Positions 1 to 8,208 of a stretch of DNA of 64,000 nucleotides are shown here, one piece after another (position 1 is the first letter of the stretch; every line of letters starts with the position of its first letter). Position numbers and translations under genes: made by a program. The DNA is from Halothermothrix sp. (GTDB lineage Bacteria; Bacillota; Halanaerobiia; DY22613): the NCBI GenBank assembly GCA_016841825.1, contig JAENYK010000008.1:1-64000 (forward strand), in the 5' to 3' direction. The notes under the pieces were generated by a model. The model had not been told where the DNA came from, made no database searches, and saw only the letters and a program-made list of their open reading frames with translations.

Positions 1-55
1 TATTATATCTTGATTTTAGGTCAGTTTAAATGTGGAAAGTATTTGACGCTTACGT

Positions 56-316
56 TTGGGAGGGTTATTTGGTACAATTGGACAAACAACAAATATAAAT
101 GATGTTGCACCTATCTGTTATATTAATCAGAAGCAAGAATGTTTTTTTGTTGCCAATAGTCTAAATGATTTTATCCGGATGATTAAATTTGACGGTAATT
201 GGAGAAAAAACATGATTCCTAACAGTGATATTGTATTTTATAAATCAAAAGCAGATGCACAAAACTGTCTAGAATTTTTAGAAATACATCCAAAACCCTC
301 AAACGAGAGCGGTTAA
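56..316 (+). pseudogene. Possible SMI1/KNR4 (SUKH)-like immunity protein remnant, 5' end missing
   Basis: An 86-codon open frame ends at 316. It has no ATG, only a TTG at 56 with no ribosome binding site in front, and the same frame has stops at 44-46 and further upstream. The pattern GGLFGTIGQ, then APICYIN, then ECFFVANSLNDFI resembles the end of SMI1/KNR4-type immunity proteins, where a short hydrophobic strand is followed by an acidic 'A-x-S-F-x-x-F-I' helix. A different frame starting with ATG at 30 reads about 22 codons across the same bases, which could be the out-of-frame beginning of the original gene. I read it as a degraded or truncated gene. The family call rests on motif likeness only. 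Confidence 0.35.
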
Positions 317-718
317 ATTCCAATTGGTTCCGCAGCTTATACTCCAGATTTTGATTGAGAAACCCCCAATGTATGATGTAATAAACATTGGCACGAAATT
401 ATGTAACAAAATCAAAATACCCCTTTGTTCTCATAGGCGATATTCGGTGTAATGTAATAGCTCAATTCTATTTTTAGCATCCTTTTTCATTTTTCCTAAT
501 ACATATGGTACGTAAATACCTCCCAGGAAAAAAGCTGTGTAATCCTGATCAGGATTGCACAGCTCTGAGGGGGCTATTAAAGTCCATTACCAGTAAACTA
601 CTAATTTTTTTATGTTAACGACTTTAGAAAGAGATTTGTGCCTTCATTAAAGAGGACACTGTTTAGTCATTTATACTCCCACCTATAGAGACCGGGAGAC
701 TTCTCTTCTGAAATATCA
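317..718. other. Non-coding stretch downstream of the exporter operon
   Basis: No convincing gene is present. The stretch holds a hairpin with a minus-strand T-run near 529-564 and a copy of a dispersed palindromic repeat at 614-723, both listed separately. The rest is AT-rich with no open frame of note. Confidence 0.6.
527..564 (-). terminator. Rho-independent terminator of the GntR-ABC operon
   Basis: A near-perfect 16 bp inverted repeat at 533-564 (one G-U pair, centre CTGATCAG) is followed on the minus strand by six T residues. It lies about 150 bp past the last gene of the minus-strand operon. Confidence 0.7.
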
Positions 719-723
719 TTAAA
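614..723. repeat. Dispersed palindromic repeat, copy 1
   Basis: This 110 bp segment aligns along its whole length with 16721-16827. Both begin with TTAACGACTT, share GATTTGT, TTTAGT and TATACTCCCAC inside, and end with CTGAAAT-TC-TTAA. The two ends are imperfect inverted repeats of each other, so each copy can fold into one long hairpin. This copy overlaps the stop codon of the DUF4097-like gene. No open frame lies inside. It looks like a MITE or an intergenic palindromic element. Confidence 0.6.
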
Positions 724-1858
724 TATTGGAGTTAGTTATATCTTCGTTAATCGCTATATCTGCATAGCTTGTTTTTACTTTCAAAGTATACTCTCCACTG
801 CCAGTTTTACCAGTAAGCTTGCGAATATGTTTTTCTTCAATCAACTTTAAGGAATCATCAGCAGTTACAATCTTGCCCAGATAGGTTTCTGCATCAATCT
901 GATGGTTTAAAGCAGATGTGATAGATATTCCAATTTTTTCACCATCTATATTTACATCGTGTACATCATCTAAGGTAAGTGCGGAAACCTTATATGTACG
1001 TTGATTAATCGCTCGAATTTTAACTAGATCGGTTACAGTATTGATATTAAAATTAGTATCACTACTCTCCACAATCAGCTTTCCTTGAACATCTTCAACT
1101 GTCAGCTGCAAATCGGAATAGTTGCCTCTTATATTTCCCTGAATGTGGCTAAAAATTATCTCGCCATCTCTTCCATAATTGAAGATATCACCTTTGATAT
1201 TTGCAAACTCAACCTTCCCTCCAAGATGACTAACCGTTATCTTGCCTTCAATATCAGTAACCTTGCTAAGCTTATCATTCTGACCACTTAATCCAAGAGT
1301 CAAATCTCCAGTAATCTTTGAAATCTCAGTCAAGCCAAAATTACGTGTTTTTACCTTGTTAGCAAAATTCTCTATTTGCACATAATCTGAACTCTCAATA
1401 TCAAGTTTTAGATTTTTCGGAGCGGTAACTATATAGTCAACTCTCATTCCTTTAATCTCTTTTGGAAAAAATTCAAAATCATCTGTGTCAATCCTGATAC
1501 TATCAAACCCCTTTTTGCTAACCAGCTGAAATTCATCCAAACAGTCTTCAGCTAGATTGACATCTTCAGTATATAGATAAACTCTGGCCTGTATCTTAAT
1601 CTGGTCATCATCATTACCTGTGATAATTACACTTCCTGCAGGATTATACAGAATTAATTTTTCCCTATTACCGGGATCGACAACCATCTCTTTATGGTCA
1701 AAGACCTGGGTCATTATCTCAGTGTTAATCACGAGTCCGCTAAGTCCTGGCTGATCAATATAGTTCTCAAAAAAAGTAAACCCATTATTGAACATATCCA
1801 CTACTGCCACTGGCAGAACTAGCACCAACACAATTATACATATCTGTTTACGTGTCAT
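719..1858 (-). CDS. Membrane-anchored DUF4097-like beta-helix protein
   Basis: The 379-residue protein has one N-terminal hydrophobic segment (about residues 5-22) and then a long region of short alternating strands (for example AGSVIITGND and GKIDGDIFNYG-like turns) typical of DUF4097 'adhesin-like' beta-helix domains. It would sit outside the cytoplasmic membrane, held by the N-terminal segment. It is the last gene of an operon with a GntR regulator, an ABC ATPase and an ABC permease, 17 bp after the permease. DUF4097 proteins often accompany envelope-stress regulators and transporters, but their biochemical role is not known to me. The stop codon lies inside a dispersed repeat, so the 3' end may have been reshaped by that insertion. 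Confidence 0.7.
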   Translation of the reverse strand: MTRKQICIIVLVLVLPVAVVDMFNNGFTFFENYIDQPGLSGLVINTEIMTQVFDHKEMVVDPGNREKLILYNPAGSVIITGNDDDQIKIQARVYLYTEDVNLAEDCLDEFQLVSKKGFDSIRIDTDDFEFFPKEIKGMRVDYIVTAPKNLKLDIESSDYVQIENFANKVKTRNFGLTEISKITGDLTLGLSGQNDKLSKVTDIEGKITVSHLGGKVEFANIKGDIFNYGRDGEIIFSHIQGNIRGNYSDLQLTVEDVQGKLIVESSDTNFNINTVTDLVKIRAINQRTYKVSALTLDDVHDVNIDGEKIGISITSALNHQIDAETYLGKIVTADDSLKLIEEKHIRKLTGKTGSGEYTLKVKTSYADIAINEDITNSNI

Positions 1859-1875
1859 CTATCTCACCTCTTCTC

Positions 1876-2637
1876 TTAAACTTCTAAAACATTTTCTAGA
1901 ACCCAGGATCCCAGAAAAAATATACCGGTTATGACAATTAATATTGCAAAAAAAGGAGCAGTTTCTAGGTAATTATTATGAATATAAAAATATCCATTGA
2001 TATGACCCCAATTTTTCAGCAAAATGTCAGGTGTCCATCTCATGATATTGGTCAACCCTGCTGCCAGTCTAAATAATAACCAGTTACTTAGCAGGAAGAC
2101 AAGACCACTAATTATCCCATTAAATCTTGTGAAAAGTTGACTAAGTAGATAAGAAAATTGAGTCAAAACATAATAAACCAGACTGATAAACCAATACAAT
2201 AAATATACCAGAAAGAACATTTTACCAATTATGCCCAGACCAACACTCTGCGGAAAGGTCATCATTAACGACCAAATATATCTGTACGAAACTATATACA
2301 CTCCTAATCCAGATAGCAGACTTAAAACTGTAAAAATCGACATTGCTGCCGCCAGCTTAGACAGAGAAAAATACCAACCGGGTACTGGCAACGATAAAAC
2401 TGCATAGATTGTCTCATCTTTCCATTCACTCCTAAACGAGATGTAACCTTTAAGGATAAGATAAACTGGGAGTAACCCCAATGGAATAAAGGACAGTCCA
2501 AAAATTAACTCAGTATGCCAATTAAATTTTTGCACACACAAAAACAGAAACCATCCAATTGACAAAACTCCATAAATCGCAGCTATATTAGTCGATTCTC
2601 TCAATTCTTTAATATACAATCTACAAAACTCTCTCAT
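1876..2637 (-). CDS. ABC-2 type exporter permease (YtrC/D-like)
   Basis: This 253-residue protein has about six hydrophobic segments (near residues 20-40, 45-65, 95-120, 140-165, 175-195 and 230-248) and no extracytoplasmic domain. It is the membrane partner of the ATPase encoded just upstream; the two genes overlap by four bases, so they are probably translationally coupled. The set GntR regulator-ATPase-permease-DUF4097 is like B. subtilis ytr-type operons, which respond to cell-wall-active compounds. Substrate is unknown. The permease family is variable, and assignment comes from topology and context more than from sequence motifs. Confidence 0.8.
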   Translation of the reverse strand: MREFCRLYIKELRESTNIAAIYGVLSIGWFLFLCVQKFNWHTELIFGLSFIPLGLLPVYLILKGYISFRSEWKDETIYAVLSLPVPGWYFSLSKLAAAMSIFTVLSLLSGLGVYIVSYRYIWSLMMTFPQSVGLGIIGKMFFLVYLLYWFISLVYYVLTQFSYLLSQLFTRFNGIISGLVFLLSNWLLFRLAAGLTNIMRWTPDILLKNWGHINGYFYIHNNYLETAPFFAILIVITGIFFLGSWVLENVLEV

Positions 2638-3335
2638 TCAAATACCTCCTTAATCAGTTCATTAATCGATGTTCCATACTGAGATCTTAAATCATCTGCT
2701 TCTGCAAAAGTTTTGATCTTACCATACTCTAACAAAATTACATAATCAAATATCTGTTCCGCCTGTAATACATCATGGGTCGAAATGATTAAGGTCTGAT
2801 CTTCAAAATCATACTTAGCAGTTAGAGCATCCATAATCCGTCCTCTAGACTGTGGATCAATTCCAGAGAACGGTTCATCAAGCAAGATAATCGAAGCTTT
2901 ACGGGCCAGACTGATAATTAGCTTAAGTCGTGCTTTCATACCTTTTGAAAGATGTTTCACTTTAGTTTGTGTTTTGAGATTCATAAAACCTACCAATTCA
3001 ATAGCTAATTCCTGATTCCAATCAGAATAGAAATCCCCCCAAAATTTTAAAGTCTCCTGAATGGTCATCCAGTTATATAGATGATTAATCTCAGGCAAAA
3101 AAGAGATCTCTTTTTTAGATTTACGGGTAACTGGTTGACCTAAAACTTCTAAACTTCCACTGGTCGGTCTCACCAAACCTGCAATTAACTTTAAAAATGT
3201 AGATTTGCCACTACCATTAGGACCCAATAATCCAATTATTGATCCTTTTGGCAGTTCTAAACTTATGTTATCTAACGCTTTAACTCCGGGATAAATCTTT
3301 GATAAACCCTGTGCTTTGATCGCAACTTGAATCAT
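2634..3335 (-). CDS. ABC transporter ATP-binding protein (YtrB-like)
   Basis: The 233-residue nucleotide-binding subunit has a Walker A motif (GPNGSGKS, about residues 38-45), an ABC signature LSKGMKAR (129-136), Walker B IILLDEP (149-155) and the switch histidine in IISTHD. LSKGM in place of LSGGQ is common in ABC-2 exporter ATPases. It powers the permease at 1876-2637. The gene overlaps the GntR gene upstream by four bases and the permease downstream by four, so the operon is tightly coupled. Length is normal for the subfamily. Confidence 0.93.
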   Translation of the reverse strand: MIQVAIKAQGLSKIYPGVKALDNISLELPKGSIIGLLGPNGSGKSTFLKLIAGLVRPTSGSLEVLGQPVTRKSKKEISFLPEINHLYNWMTIQETLKFWGDFYSDWNQELAIELVGFMNLKTQTKVKHLSKGMKARLKLIISLARKASIILLDEPFSGIDPQSRGRIMDALTAKYDFEDQTLIISTHDVLQAEQIFDYVILLEYGKIKTFAEADDLRSQYGTSINELIKEVFE

Positions 3336-3718
3336 CTTTGAATCACCTCATTCTCATATTTACTTACTCCATCTTTTACTAATTGAATAATCTCCTGACC
3401 TCCGATACCTAAAGAGATCATCTCACCAATAAATCTATCAATGGTTCCCTGTGCCATCTCCTGACGAATCTTCAAAACAATACTTTGATCATCAGTCAAG
3501 TATGTACCCATTCCCCGAACTGTTTTCACAAATCCCACTCCTTCCATTTCGCGATATGCCCGCTGGATAGTGTTGTGATTCACCTGGAGATCTTTCGCTA
3601 GATCCCGCTGTGAAGGCAGTTTGCTACCTGGCTTTAACTCTCCACGTACCAAAGACCTCTTAATCTCTGCAATTACTTGTTCATAAATTGGCTTTGAGAT
3701 GTCAAAATTAATCTGCAT
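3332..3718 (-). CDS. GntR-family transcriptional regulator, YtrA subfamily
   Basis: This 128-residue regulator has an N-terminal winged helix (LVRGELKPGSKLPSQRDLA, about residues 25-43, then NHNTIQRAYREME) and only a short C-terminal dimerisation helix pair, which is the YtrA layout. It is first in the operon and should repress it until an effector, often a cell-wall-active drug or its consequence, relieves binding. Two copies of a perfect 10 bp palindrome lie over its own transcription start (see 3780-3807), strong evidence for autoregulation. A GGAGG-type RBS precedes the ATG. Confidence 0.92.
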   Translation of the reverse strand: MQINFDISKPIYEQVIAEIKRSLVRGELKPGSKLPSQRDLAKDLQVNHNTIQRAYREMEGVGFVKTVRGMGTYLTDDQSIVLKIRQEMAQGTIDRFIGEMISLGIGGQEIIQLVKDGVSKYENEVIQR

Positions 3719-3779
3719 CGTCCTCCTCCTTTCCTATGCCATTCTTTATCATTTTTGACTTATGCTTATATATATTAGT

Positions 3780-3838
3780 ATAGTGCACTATTAGACTAGT
3801 GCACTATTATTATACTCCACTGTTAAGAGTTTTGTCAA
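3780..3838 (-). promoter_or_regulatory. Promoter and double GntR operator
   Basis: On the minus strand TTGACA (3838-3833) and TATAAT (3814-3809) are separated by 18 bp, a full consensus sigma-A promoter. TAGTGCACTA, itself a perfect palindrome, occurs at 3781-3790 and again at 3797-3806, centres 16 bp apart, covering the expected start point. The position fits repression by the GntR protein encoded next. Promoter is seen directly; the protein-site pairing is inference. Confidence 0.85.
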
Positions 3839-3904
3839 GGAAATATTTTAAAAAAGTAATAGCTCTTTTTAATGAACAAAAATTAGGTAGAGCATGATAG
3901 TTAA

Positions 3905-3943
3905 AAATAGATACAGCGATATCTCTTTGATACCGCTGTATCC
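3905..3943 (-). terminator. Terminator of the second ABC exporter operon
   Basis: GATACAGCG-ATATC pairs with GATACCGCTGTATC (one mismatch) at about 3909-3942, and the minus strand continues into five T residues. It lies 40 bp beyond the stop of the permease gene at 3983. Confidence 0.7.
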
Positions 3944-3982
3944 TTACAAAAGACAACTTATTTTGTTTAGTTTCATTTTATG

Positions 3983-4993
3983 TCAATATGCGTTTTCTCT
4001 ATGTTTGCCAGTAATAAGATACATTAAAAACCATACAATACAATGAGCAAACAAGACAATAATATAGAGTCCAATATTTTGAATGTGACCATTTAGCAAA
4101 TCCATAAATCCATAAAAAGTTATACTTGAAGGAAACACATACGATAAGGTATGCAGTATACTACTCGCAGAAACTGCCAAATAAAATAAAACAGGCGGCG
4201 CAAGGAATAATATCATTATAATTTTGATGTATACAATACCTATCATAAGGCCGCTCGAAAAACGACCAATAAATAGTCCAGCCATAGCCGAAATAAATGC
4301 AGATAGTACAATTAAAATCAGGAATAAAAATATGGCTTTGATTTCTAAGCGTATACAAACACAAGCAGTTAAAATAGTTGATAACACTCCACCGACAAAC
4401 CCTAAAGTAATTTTTTGAATCAAATAGCTTTTCTTCGTCATAGGCAACACTTTATTAATAAGTGCTATACCATCCTCTTTTTCGCTGATTATGCTCATAG
4501 CGTTGAATGTGCACCCCATAAACAAAGCGGTAACCATTGTTATTACTATTAACAGTGACTTCAAAAAATCATTGTTATTTTCTGTTGGGTAAATCGTCAC
4601 TTTGACATTAGAAACCATTTTGTCCTTCATATAGAGTTGTGGGAGCGTATTCCCAATGACTGCATATAATTGCAGTTCGTCGCCAGATAGCACTGTTTTA
4701 ATCCCGTTACTATCATTCAGTACACCAATCAGATGAGTTGCAGGGTTGTTTACAGCAGTTTTCAACATATTCATATCCTTAAATACCAATATTTTTCCAT
4801 AACTTCGCAACCATTCAACATCATTAGCAGAAAGGTTATTTTCAATTATGCCAAAGGATGTTTCACTGATTGATGTAAAACTAGCGTCTGATAACGAACT
4901 AACTGCCAAACCCACAATGATAGGAAGCAAAAAAGAAAGAATACACATTTTATCCCGACGTATATTTTTGAGTTGATATTTTAAGCCTCTCAC
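3983..4993 (-). CDS. ABC-2 type exporter permease, second subunit
   Basis: The protein (336 residues from the GTG at 4993) has one N-terminal hydrophobic segment, an external loop of about 120 residues, and a block of five or six hydrophobic segments, the layout of ABC-2 permeases of the lantibiotic-immunity/Na-efflux kind. I chose GTG at 4993 because an AGGAGG lies six bases upstream and overlaps the stop of the preceding permease; the longer frame would overlap that gene by 44 bases. It forms a heteromeric channel with the 330-residue permease. Substrate not determinable from sequence. Confidence 0.82.
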   Translation of the reverse strand: MRGLKYQLKNIRRDKMCILSFLLPIIVGLAVSSLSDASFTSISETSFGIIENNLSANDVEWLRSYGKILVFKDMNMLKTAVNNPATHLIGVLNDSNGIKTVLSGDELQLYAVIGNTLPQLYMKDKMVSNVKVTIYPTENNNDFLKSLLIVITMVTALFMGCTFNAMSIISEKEDGIALINKVLPMTKKSYLIQKITLGFVGGVLSTILTACVCIRLEIKAIFLFLILIVLSAFISAMAGLFIGRFSSGLMIGIVYIKIIMILFLAPPVLFYLAVSASSILHTLSYVFPSSITFYGFMDLLNGHIQNIGLYIIVLFAHCIVWFLMYLITGKHRENAY

Positions 4994-4994
4994 G

Positions 4995-5987
4995 TTATCC
5001 CTCCTTTGCCATTTCACGGATAAGTGCCCGGTAGACAATCAGGAATAATAGCATTATTGCTACTGCAGATACAATATAATAGACGATTCTAACGGATGGG
5101 GTAGCAAAATATGCATTTTTCATTCCCATAAACAGGTGATACATAGGGTGATAATTTATCCAAACCCAATCAATACCAGTTTGTCCCGCAAGAAAAACAG
5201 GTGTAGAAATGAATATCGCCAGCACAAGATAGAGTAAAGAAAATTGCTTAAAATCTGGCAACCGAACGGCACAGAAAAACCCTACCAATACCATAATCAT
5301 AGACAGTATTCCGGATTGAAGCAAAACATCAGGCAGGACACTTATACCATCAAAAAACCCAAGATTTATAATGGTAATCAAACATGCAAACAACAGATCT
5401 ACTAACAAGAACAATATCAATTTTGATAGAATAAAAGCTGTTTTGCTAATTGGAATTATGCCATGTACGCGAATAACTCCCATCTGCTTTTCCTTGAATA
5501 ACGTGGAAGCCAATCCTAAAAATCCAACAGCTGCTAACTCAAAAAATAAAAATTCACATGTGATTTCTCTACGATTTTTCATTTCTCTGTTGTTTTCACC
5601 AACTATTTCTGCCATACTGCTATCATCAGACGATAATAACATTAAAGCGTAAGCCGCCCGGTATCTGTCTATACTTTCTATTTTAGAGGTAATCATAACA
5701 ATTTCCGGCTCTCCGCCGGAAACGTCAATACCAACAGAATACCCGTCCGCACATACCGTTTGAAGTTCGCTAATACTGCTAACCTGTATTACATCAGAGG
5801 AAACTTCACTTTCCGTTCCCAGAGGGTCATAGAGATAAACGGGATAGATGTCCTGGTCTAAATTGGCATAAAAAAAGTTTATATAACAGGAATATAGAAT
5901 AAGGGAACCAAAGACAAGCAAAAGAAATTTGCTTGACAACATCAATTTGAAATCCTTTCTTAACAGGGAAAGGAACCCGTGTCTCAT
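4995..5987 (-). CDS. ABC-2 type exporter permease, first subunit
   Basis: This 330-residue protein has an N-terminal hydrophobic segment (about residues 17-38), an external region with conserved acidic stretches, and then about five hydrophobic segments in the second half. It is of the same general plan as the neighbouring permease, and the two probably form a heterodimer served by the ATPase at 5987-6832. Start and ATPase stop share base 5987, so translation is coupled. Operons with one ATPase, two such permeases and an adjacent two-component system usually export or defend against peptide antibiotics; that is family-level inference. Confidence 0.82.
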   Translation of the reverse strand: MRHGFLSLLRKDFKLMLSSKFLLLVFGSLILYSCYINFFYANLDQDIYPVYLYDPLGTESEVSSDVIQVSSISELQTVCADGYSVGIDVSGGEPEIVMITSKIESIDRYRAAYALMLLSSDDSSMAEIVGENNREMKNRREITCEFLFFELAAVGFLGLASTLFKEKQMGVIRVHGIIPISKTAFILSKLILFLLVDLLFACLITIINLGFFDGISVLPDVLLQSGILSMIMVLVGFFCAVRLPDFKQFSLLYLVLAIFISTPVFLAGQTGIDWVWINYHPMYHLFMGMKNAYFATPSVRIVYYIVSAVAIMLLFLIVYRALIREMAKEG

Positions 5988-6832
5988 TACGATAACCCCC
6001 TCCCTATATATTGAATAAATATATCTTCTAAAGTCGGTTCTTTAGAATGAATACTTATAATTTCATCATGTGCGAATGGAATACCGGCTTTTAGTTCCTG
6101 CATTTCAAGCGTAATGGTACTGCGTTTTCTCTGATAAAGATAATCTATTTCCACTTCATGGTTACTGTTTTTTTCTTTGAGTTTTTTAGGTGCGTCTACT
6201 GCCTTTATTTCGCCATCTGCAATAAAAGCTACTCTGTCACATAACAAATCAGCATCCATCATATTATGAGTAGTCAAGAAAATAGTAGTACCTTTTTCAC
6301 GCTCTTGACCGATAATATCGCGGAACAACACCGCACCAGTTGGATCAAGCCCACTTGTCGGTTCATCCAAAAATAAAAACTGTGGATTGTTGATAAGCGC
6401 ACGTGCCATGCTAACCCTTTGCCGCATACCTTTAGAATATGAGGAAACGGGTTTTTTAATATAGTCTTTTTTGAATTCCAATACTTCAAGCAGTTCATAA
6501 ACATCACGCCGCTGTTCAGGCGGATAGAATGACGCAAAATAATTTAGGTTATCAAGTGCACTCAAATTGGTATACAGATATGGGAACTCGAACAATACAC
6601 CAATTTTCTCATACAATTCTTTTGATTTATTGTCTAGAACTTGATTAAAGAGATGTACCTCACCACCATAGCCCTGAAGGATACCGGTCAAGATTTTTTG
6701 TGTCGTAGATTTACCGGAACCATTTGGTCCTAAAAAACCGAAAATTTCACCACTAAAAACGGAAAAGGTCAGGCCATGCAAGATCTGTTTGTTTTTCTCA
6801 TAAGAGAACGTCAAGTTGTGTACCTCAATCAC
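5987..6832 (-). CDS. ABC transporter ATP-binding protein (peptide-antibiotic exporter type)
   Basis: The 281-residue ATPase carries Walker A GPNGSGKS (35-42), signature YSKGMRQR (132-139), Walker B FLFLDEP (152-158) and the switch histidine in FLTTHN, plus a C-terminal extension of about 65 residues usual for BcrA-type ATPases. Start is GTG at 6832, overlapping the TGA of a 50-residue small gene (GTGA overlap), so it is translationally coupled to that gene. It energises the two permeases that follow. Likely controlled by the response regulator at 8205-8870 through direct repeats at 7021-7051. Confidence 0.92.
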   Translation of the reverse strand: MIEVHNLTFSYEKNKQILHGLTFSVFSGEIFGFLGPNGSGKSTTQKILTGILQGYGGEVHLFNQVLDNKSKELYEKIGVLFEFPYLYTNLSALDNLNYFASFYPPEQRRDVYELLEVLEFKKDYIKKPVSSYSKGMRQRVSMARALINNPQFLFLDEPTSGLDPTGAVLFRDIIGQEREKGTTIFLTTHNMMDADLLCDRVAFIADGEIKAVDAPKKLKEKNSNHEVEIDYLYQRKRSTITLEMQELKAGIPFAHDEIISIHSKEPTLEDIFIQYIGRGLS

Positions 6833-6981
6833 CTCTCGTCACCCCATTTGTCCTTACTGTTTGCTTTCTTTTCTCGCTGTCTATTCCCCCACCACTTTAG
6901 AAACTTGATTTTGAAAGGAAAAGAAAGAGCCAAGATTACGCCGGCTACCAGCCACCAATACCAAGCTAATCCTAAAAACAT
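6829..6981 (-). CDS. Small single-span membrane protein, 50 residues, first gene of the ABC operon
   Basis: A 50-codon frame begins with ATG at 6981 behind a strong AGGAGG RBS (7 bases) and ends with TGA overlapping the GTG of the ABC ATPase. The protein has a hydrophobic segment at residues 2-21 (MFLGLAWYWW then LVAGVILALS), a basic stretch KIKFLKWWGNRQREKK and a charged tail. It is almost certainly a membrane peptide with its basic tail in the cytoplasm. The RBS, coding overlap and operon position argue it is translated. I know no family for it; it could be a transporter accessory subunit, a sensor for the kinase, or a small protein tuning assembly. Confidence 0.75.
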   Translation of the reverse strand: MFLGLAWYWWLVAGVILALSFPFKIKFLKWWGNRQREKKANSKDKWGDER

Positions 6982-7020
6982 ATCAGTAACCTCCTTTTTT
7001 TATAGATTAAAAAAATGTAT

Positions 7021-7051
7021 TGAAATCGAGGTGTGGTGGCTGTGAAATCGA
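7021..7051 (-). promoter_or_regulatory. Probable response-regulator binding site upstream of the ABC operon
   Basis: TGAAATCGA occurs at 7021-7029 and 7043-7051, start-to-start 22 bp (two helical turns), with a shorter AAGTGAAAT next to the second copy. Phase-matched direct repeats of this size upstream of a weak promoter are the usual target layout of OmpR-family response regulators. The cognate is likely the regulator at 8205-8870. Confidence 0.55.
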
Positions 7052-7056
7052 AGTGA

Positions 7057-7101
7057 AATAAAAACCGCCTTGCTCCAGAGATTCATGAGAAAGGCGGTTT
7101 A
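7057..7101 (-). terminator. Terminator after the histidine kinase gene
   Basis: AAACCGCCTT pairs with AAGGCGGTTT across an 18-base loop at about 7061-7101, followed on the minus strand by a T-rich stretch. It separates the two-component operon from the exporter operon, so the latter needs its own promoter. Confidence 0.8.
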
Positions 7102-7113
7102 TTTAACTTGTAT

Positions 7114-8208
7114 CTACGATATTATGGGAAACTCAAAATAAAACTCCACTCCATTATGCAGATTAAGCACTCCATAGTCAACTTTGTACATCGAGAGGAT
7201 TTGCGCGACGATTGCAAGTCCTAAGCCAGAACTGCTACTACTCTGTGAGTTTTCTCCACGATAAAACTTTGTCCAAATTTTAGAAAAATCCTTTTTAGCT
7301 ATCGGTTCCCCTTGATTAAAAACTGCAAACCGCAGCTTGTTTGTATCATGGACTATTGTTAATCTGAGTTTCCCAGTATCACTAACATGATTCTTAGCAT
7401 TTTCTATTAAATTTTCAAGAACCTGTTCTATGCGGTGCTTATCCGCCAGGATAAATAATTTTTCATCAGGCAATTCATAGTTAAAATAATAATTAGTGTT
7501 TGCTGTATCAATAAGTAAACGACCGGCTACTGTTTCTGCCAATTCAACAATATCAAATCGTTCTGAGGATAGTTTGACAGCTCCCGCTTCCAATGCAGAT
7601 AAATCTAAGAGGGATACAATCAAATTGTTCATACGCCTTGTTGCGAAAATGATTTCAGTAAGATACTGCTGTTTTTTGGTTTCAATCGTTTCATCTTTTA
7701 ATTCCTCTGTATATGCCTGGATAATACCAAGAGGTGTTTTCATTTCATGTGATAAACTATCTATAAGTTCTTTTCTTTGAGTTAGTAATATACGTTCCCG
7801 TGCAACATCTTTTTCAAGCTGTGTATTTGCTATTTCTAAATTTTCAAGCGTTTCTTGAAGATTTGCAAACATTAAATTCAAATTTTTTGAAAGTTTTCCA
7901 AATTCATCACTAGTTTGTAGATCACAATGAGCGGTAAAATCTAGTTTCGCCATTCTTTCCGCCGTATCATTTATATCGTTTAGAGGTTTTGATATGAGAC
8001 GCCCAAGCAAAATATCTACACCAAGTACAACAATCACCATTAACGCAAACCATACCCAAAATGTAATGTTATTCGTAGTAGGTAGTTCAGATGTAAATAC
8101 ATAAAACAAAATAAGGACAACACCGAGTATTTTTGAGAGCAAGAGAACCTTTTTTCTAACTGTGTTAATTCCAAATATCTTAAACATTTCATTCTTCTTC
8201 ATAATCAT
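7114..8208 (-). CDS. Sensor histidine kinase
   Basis: The 364-residue kinase has two membrane segments (about 21-41 and 48-70) with almost no external loop, a HAMP domain (70-122), a dimerisation/phosphoacceptor helix with His154 in SHEMKTPLG, and an ATPase domain with N box NLIENAKNH, DHKRIEQ and G2 box SGLGLAIV. The tiny external loop suggests it does not bind a ligand outside but senses within the membrane or through the adjacent transporter, as kinases paired with peptide-antibiotic ABC systems do. It overlaps the response regulator gene by four bases. Confidence 0.93.
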   Translation of the reverse strand: MIMKKNEMFKIFGINTVRKKVLLLSKILGVVLILFYVFTSELPTTNNITFWVWFALMVIVVLGVDILLGRLISKPLNDINDTAERMAKLDFTAHCDLQTSDEFGKLSKNLNLMFANLQETLENLEIANTQLEKDVARERILLTQRKELIDSLSHEMKTPLGIIQAYTEELKDETIETKKQQYLTEIIFATRRMNNLIVSLLDLSALEAGAVKLSSERFDIVELAETVAGRLLIDTANTNYYFNYELPDEKLFILADKHRIEQVLENLIENAKNHVSDTGKLRLTIVHDTNKLRFAVFNQGEPIAKKDFSKIWTKFYRGENSQSSSSSGLGLAIVAQILSMYKVDYGVLNLHNGVEFYFEFPIIS

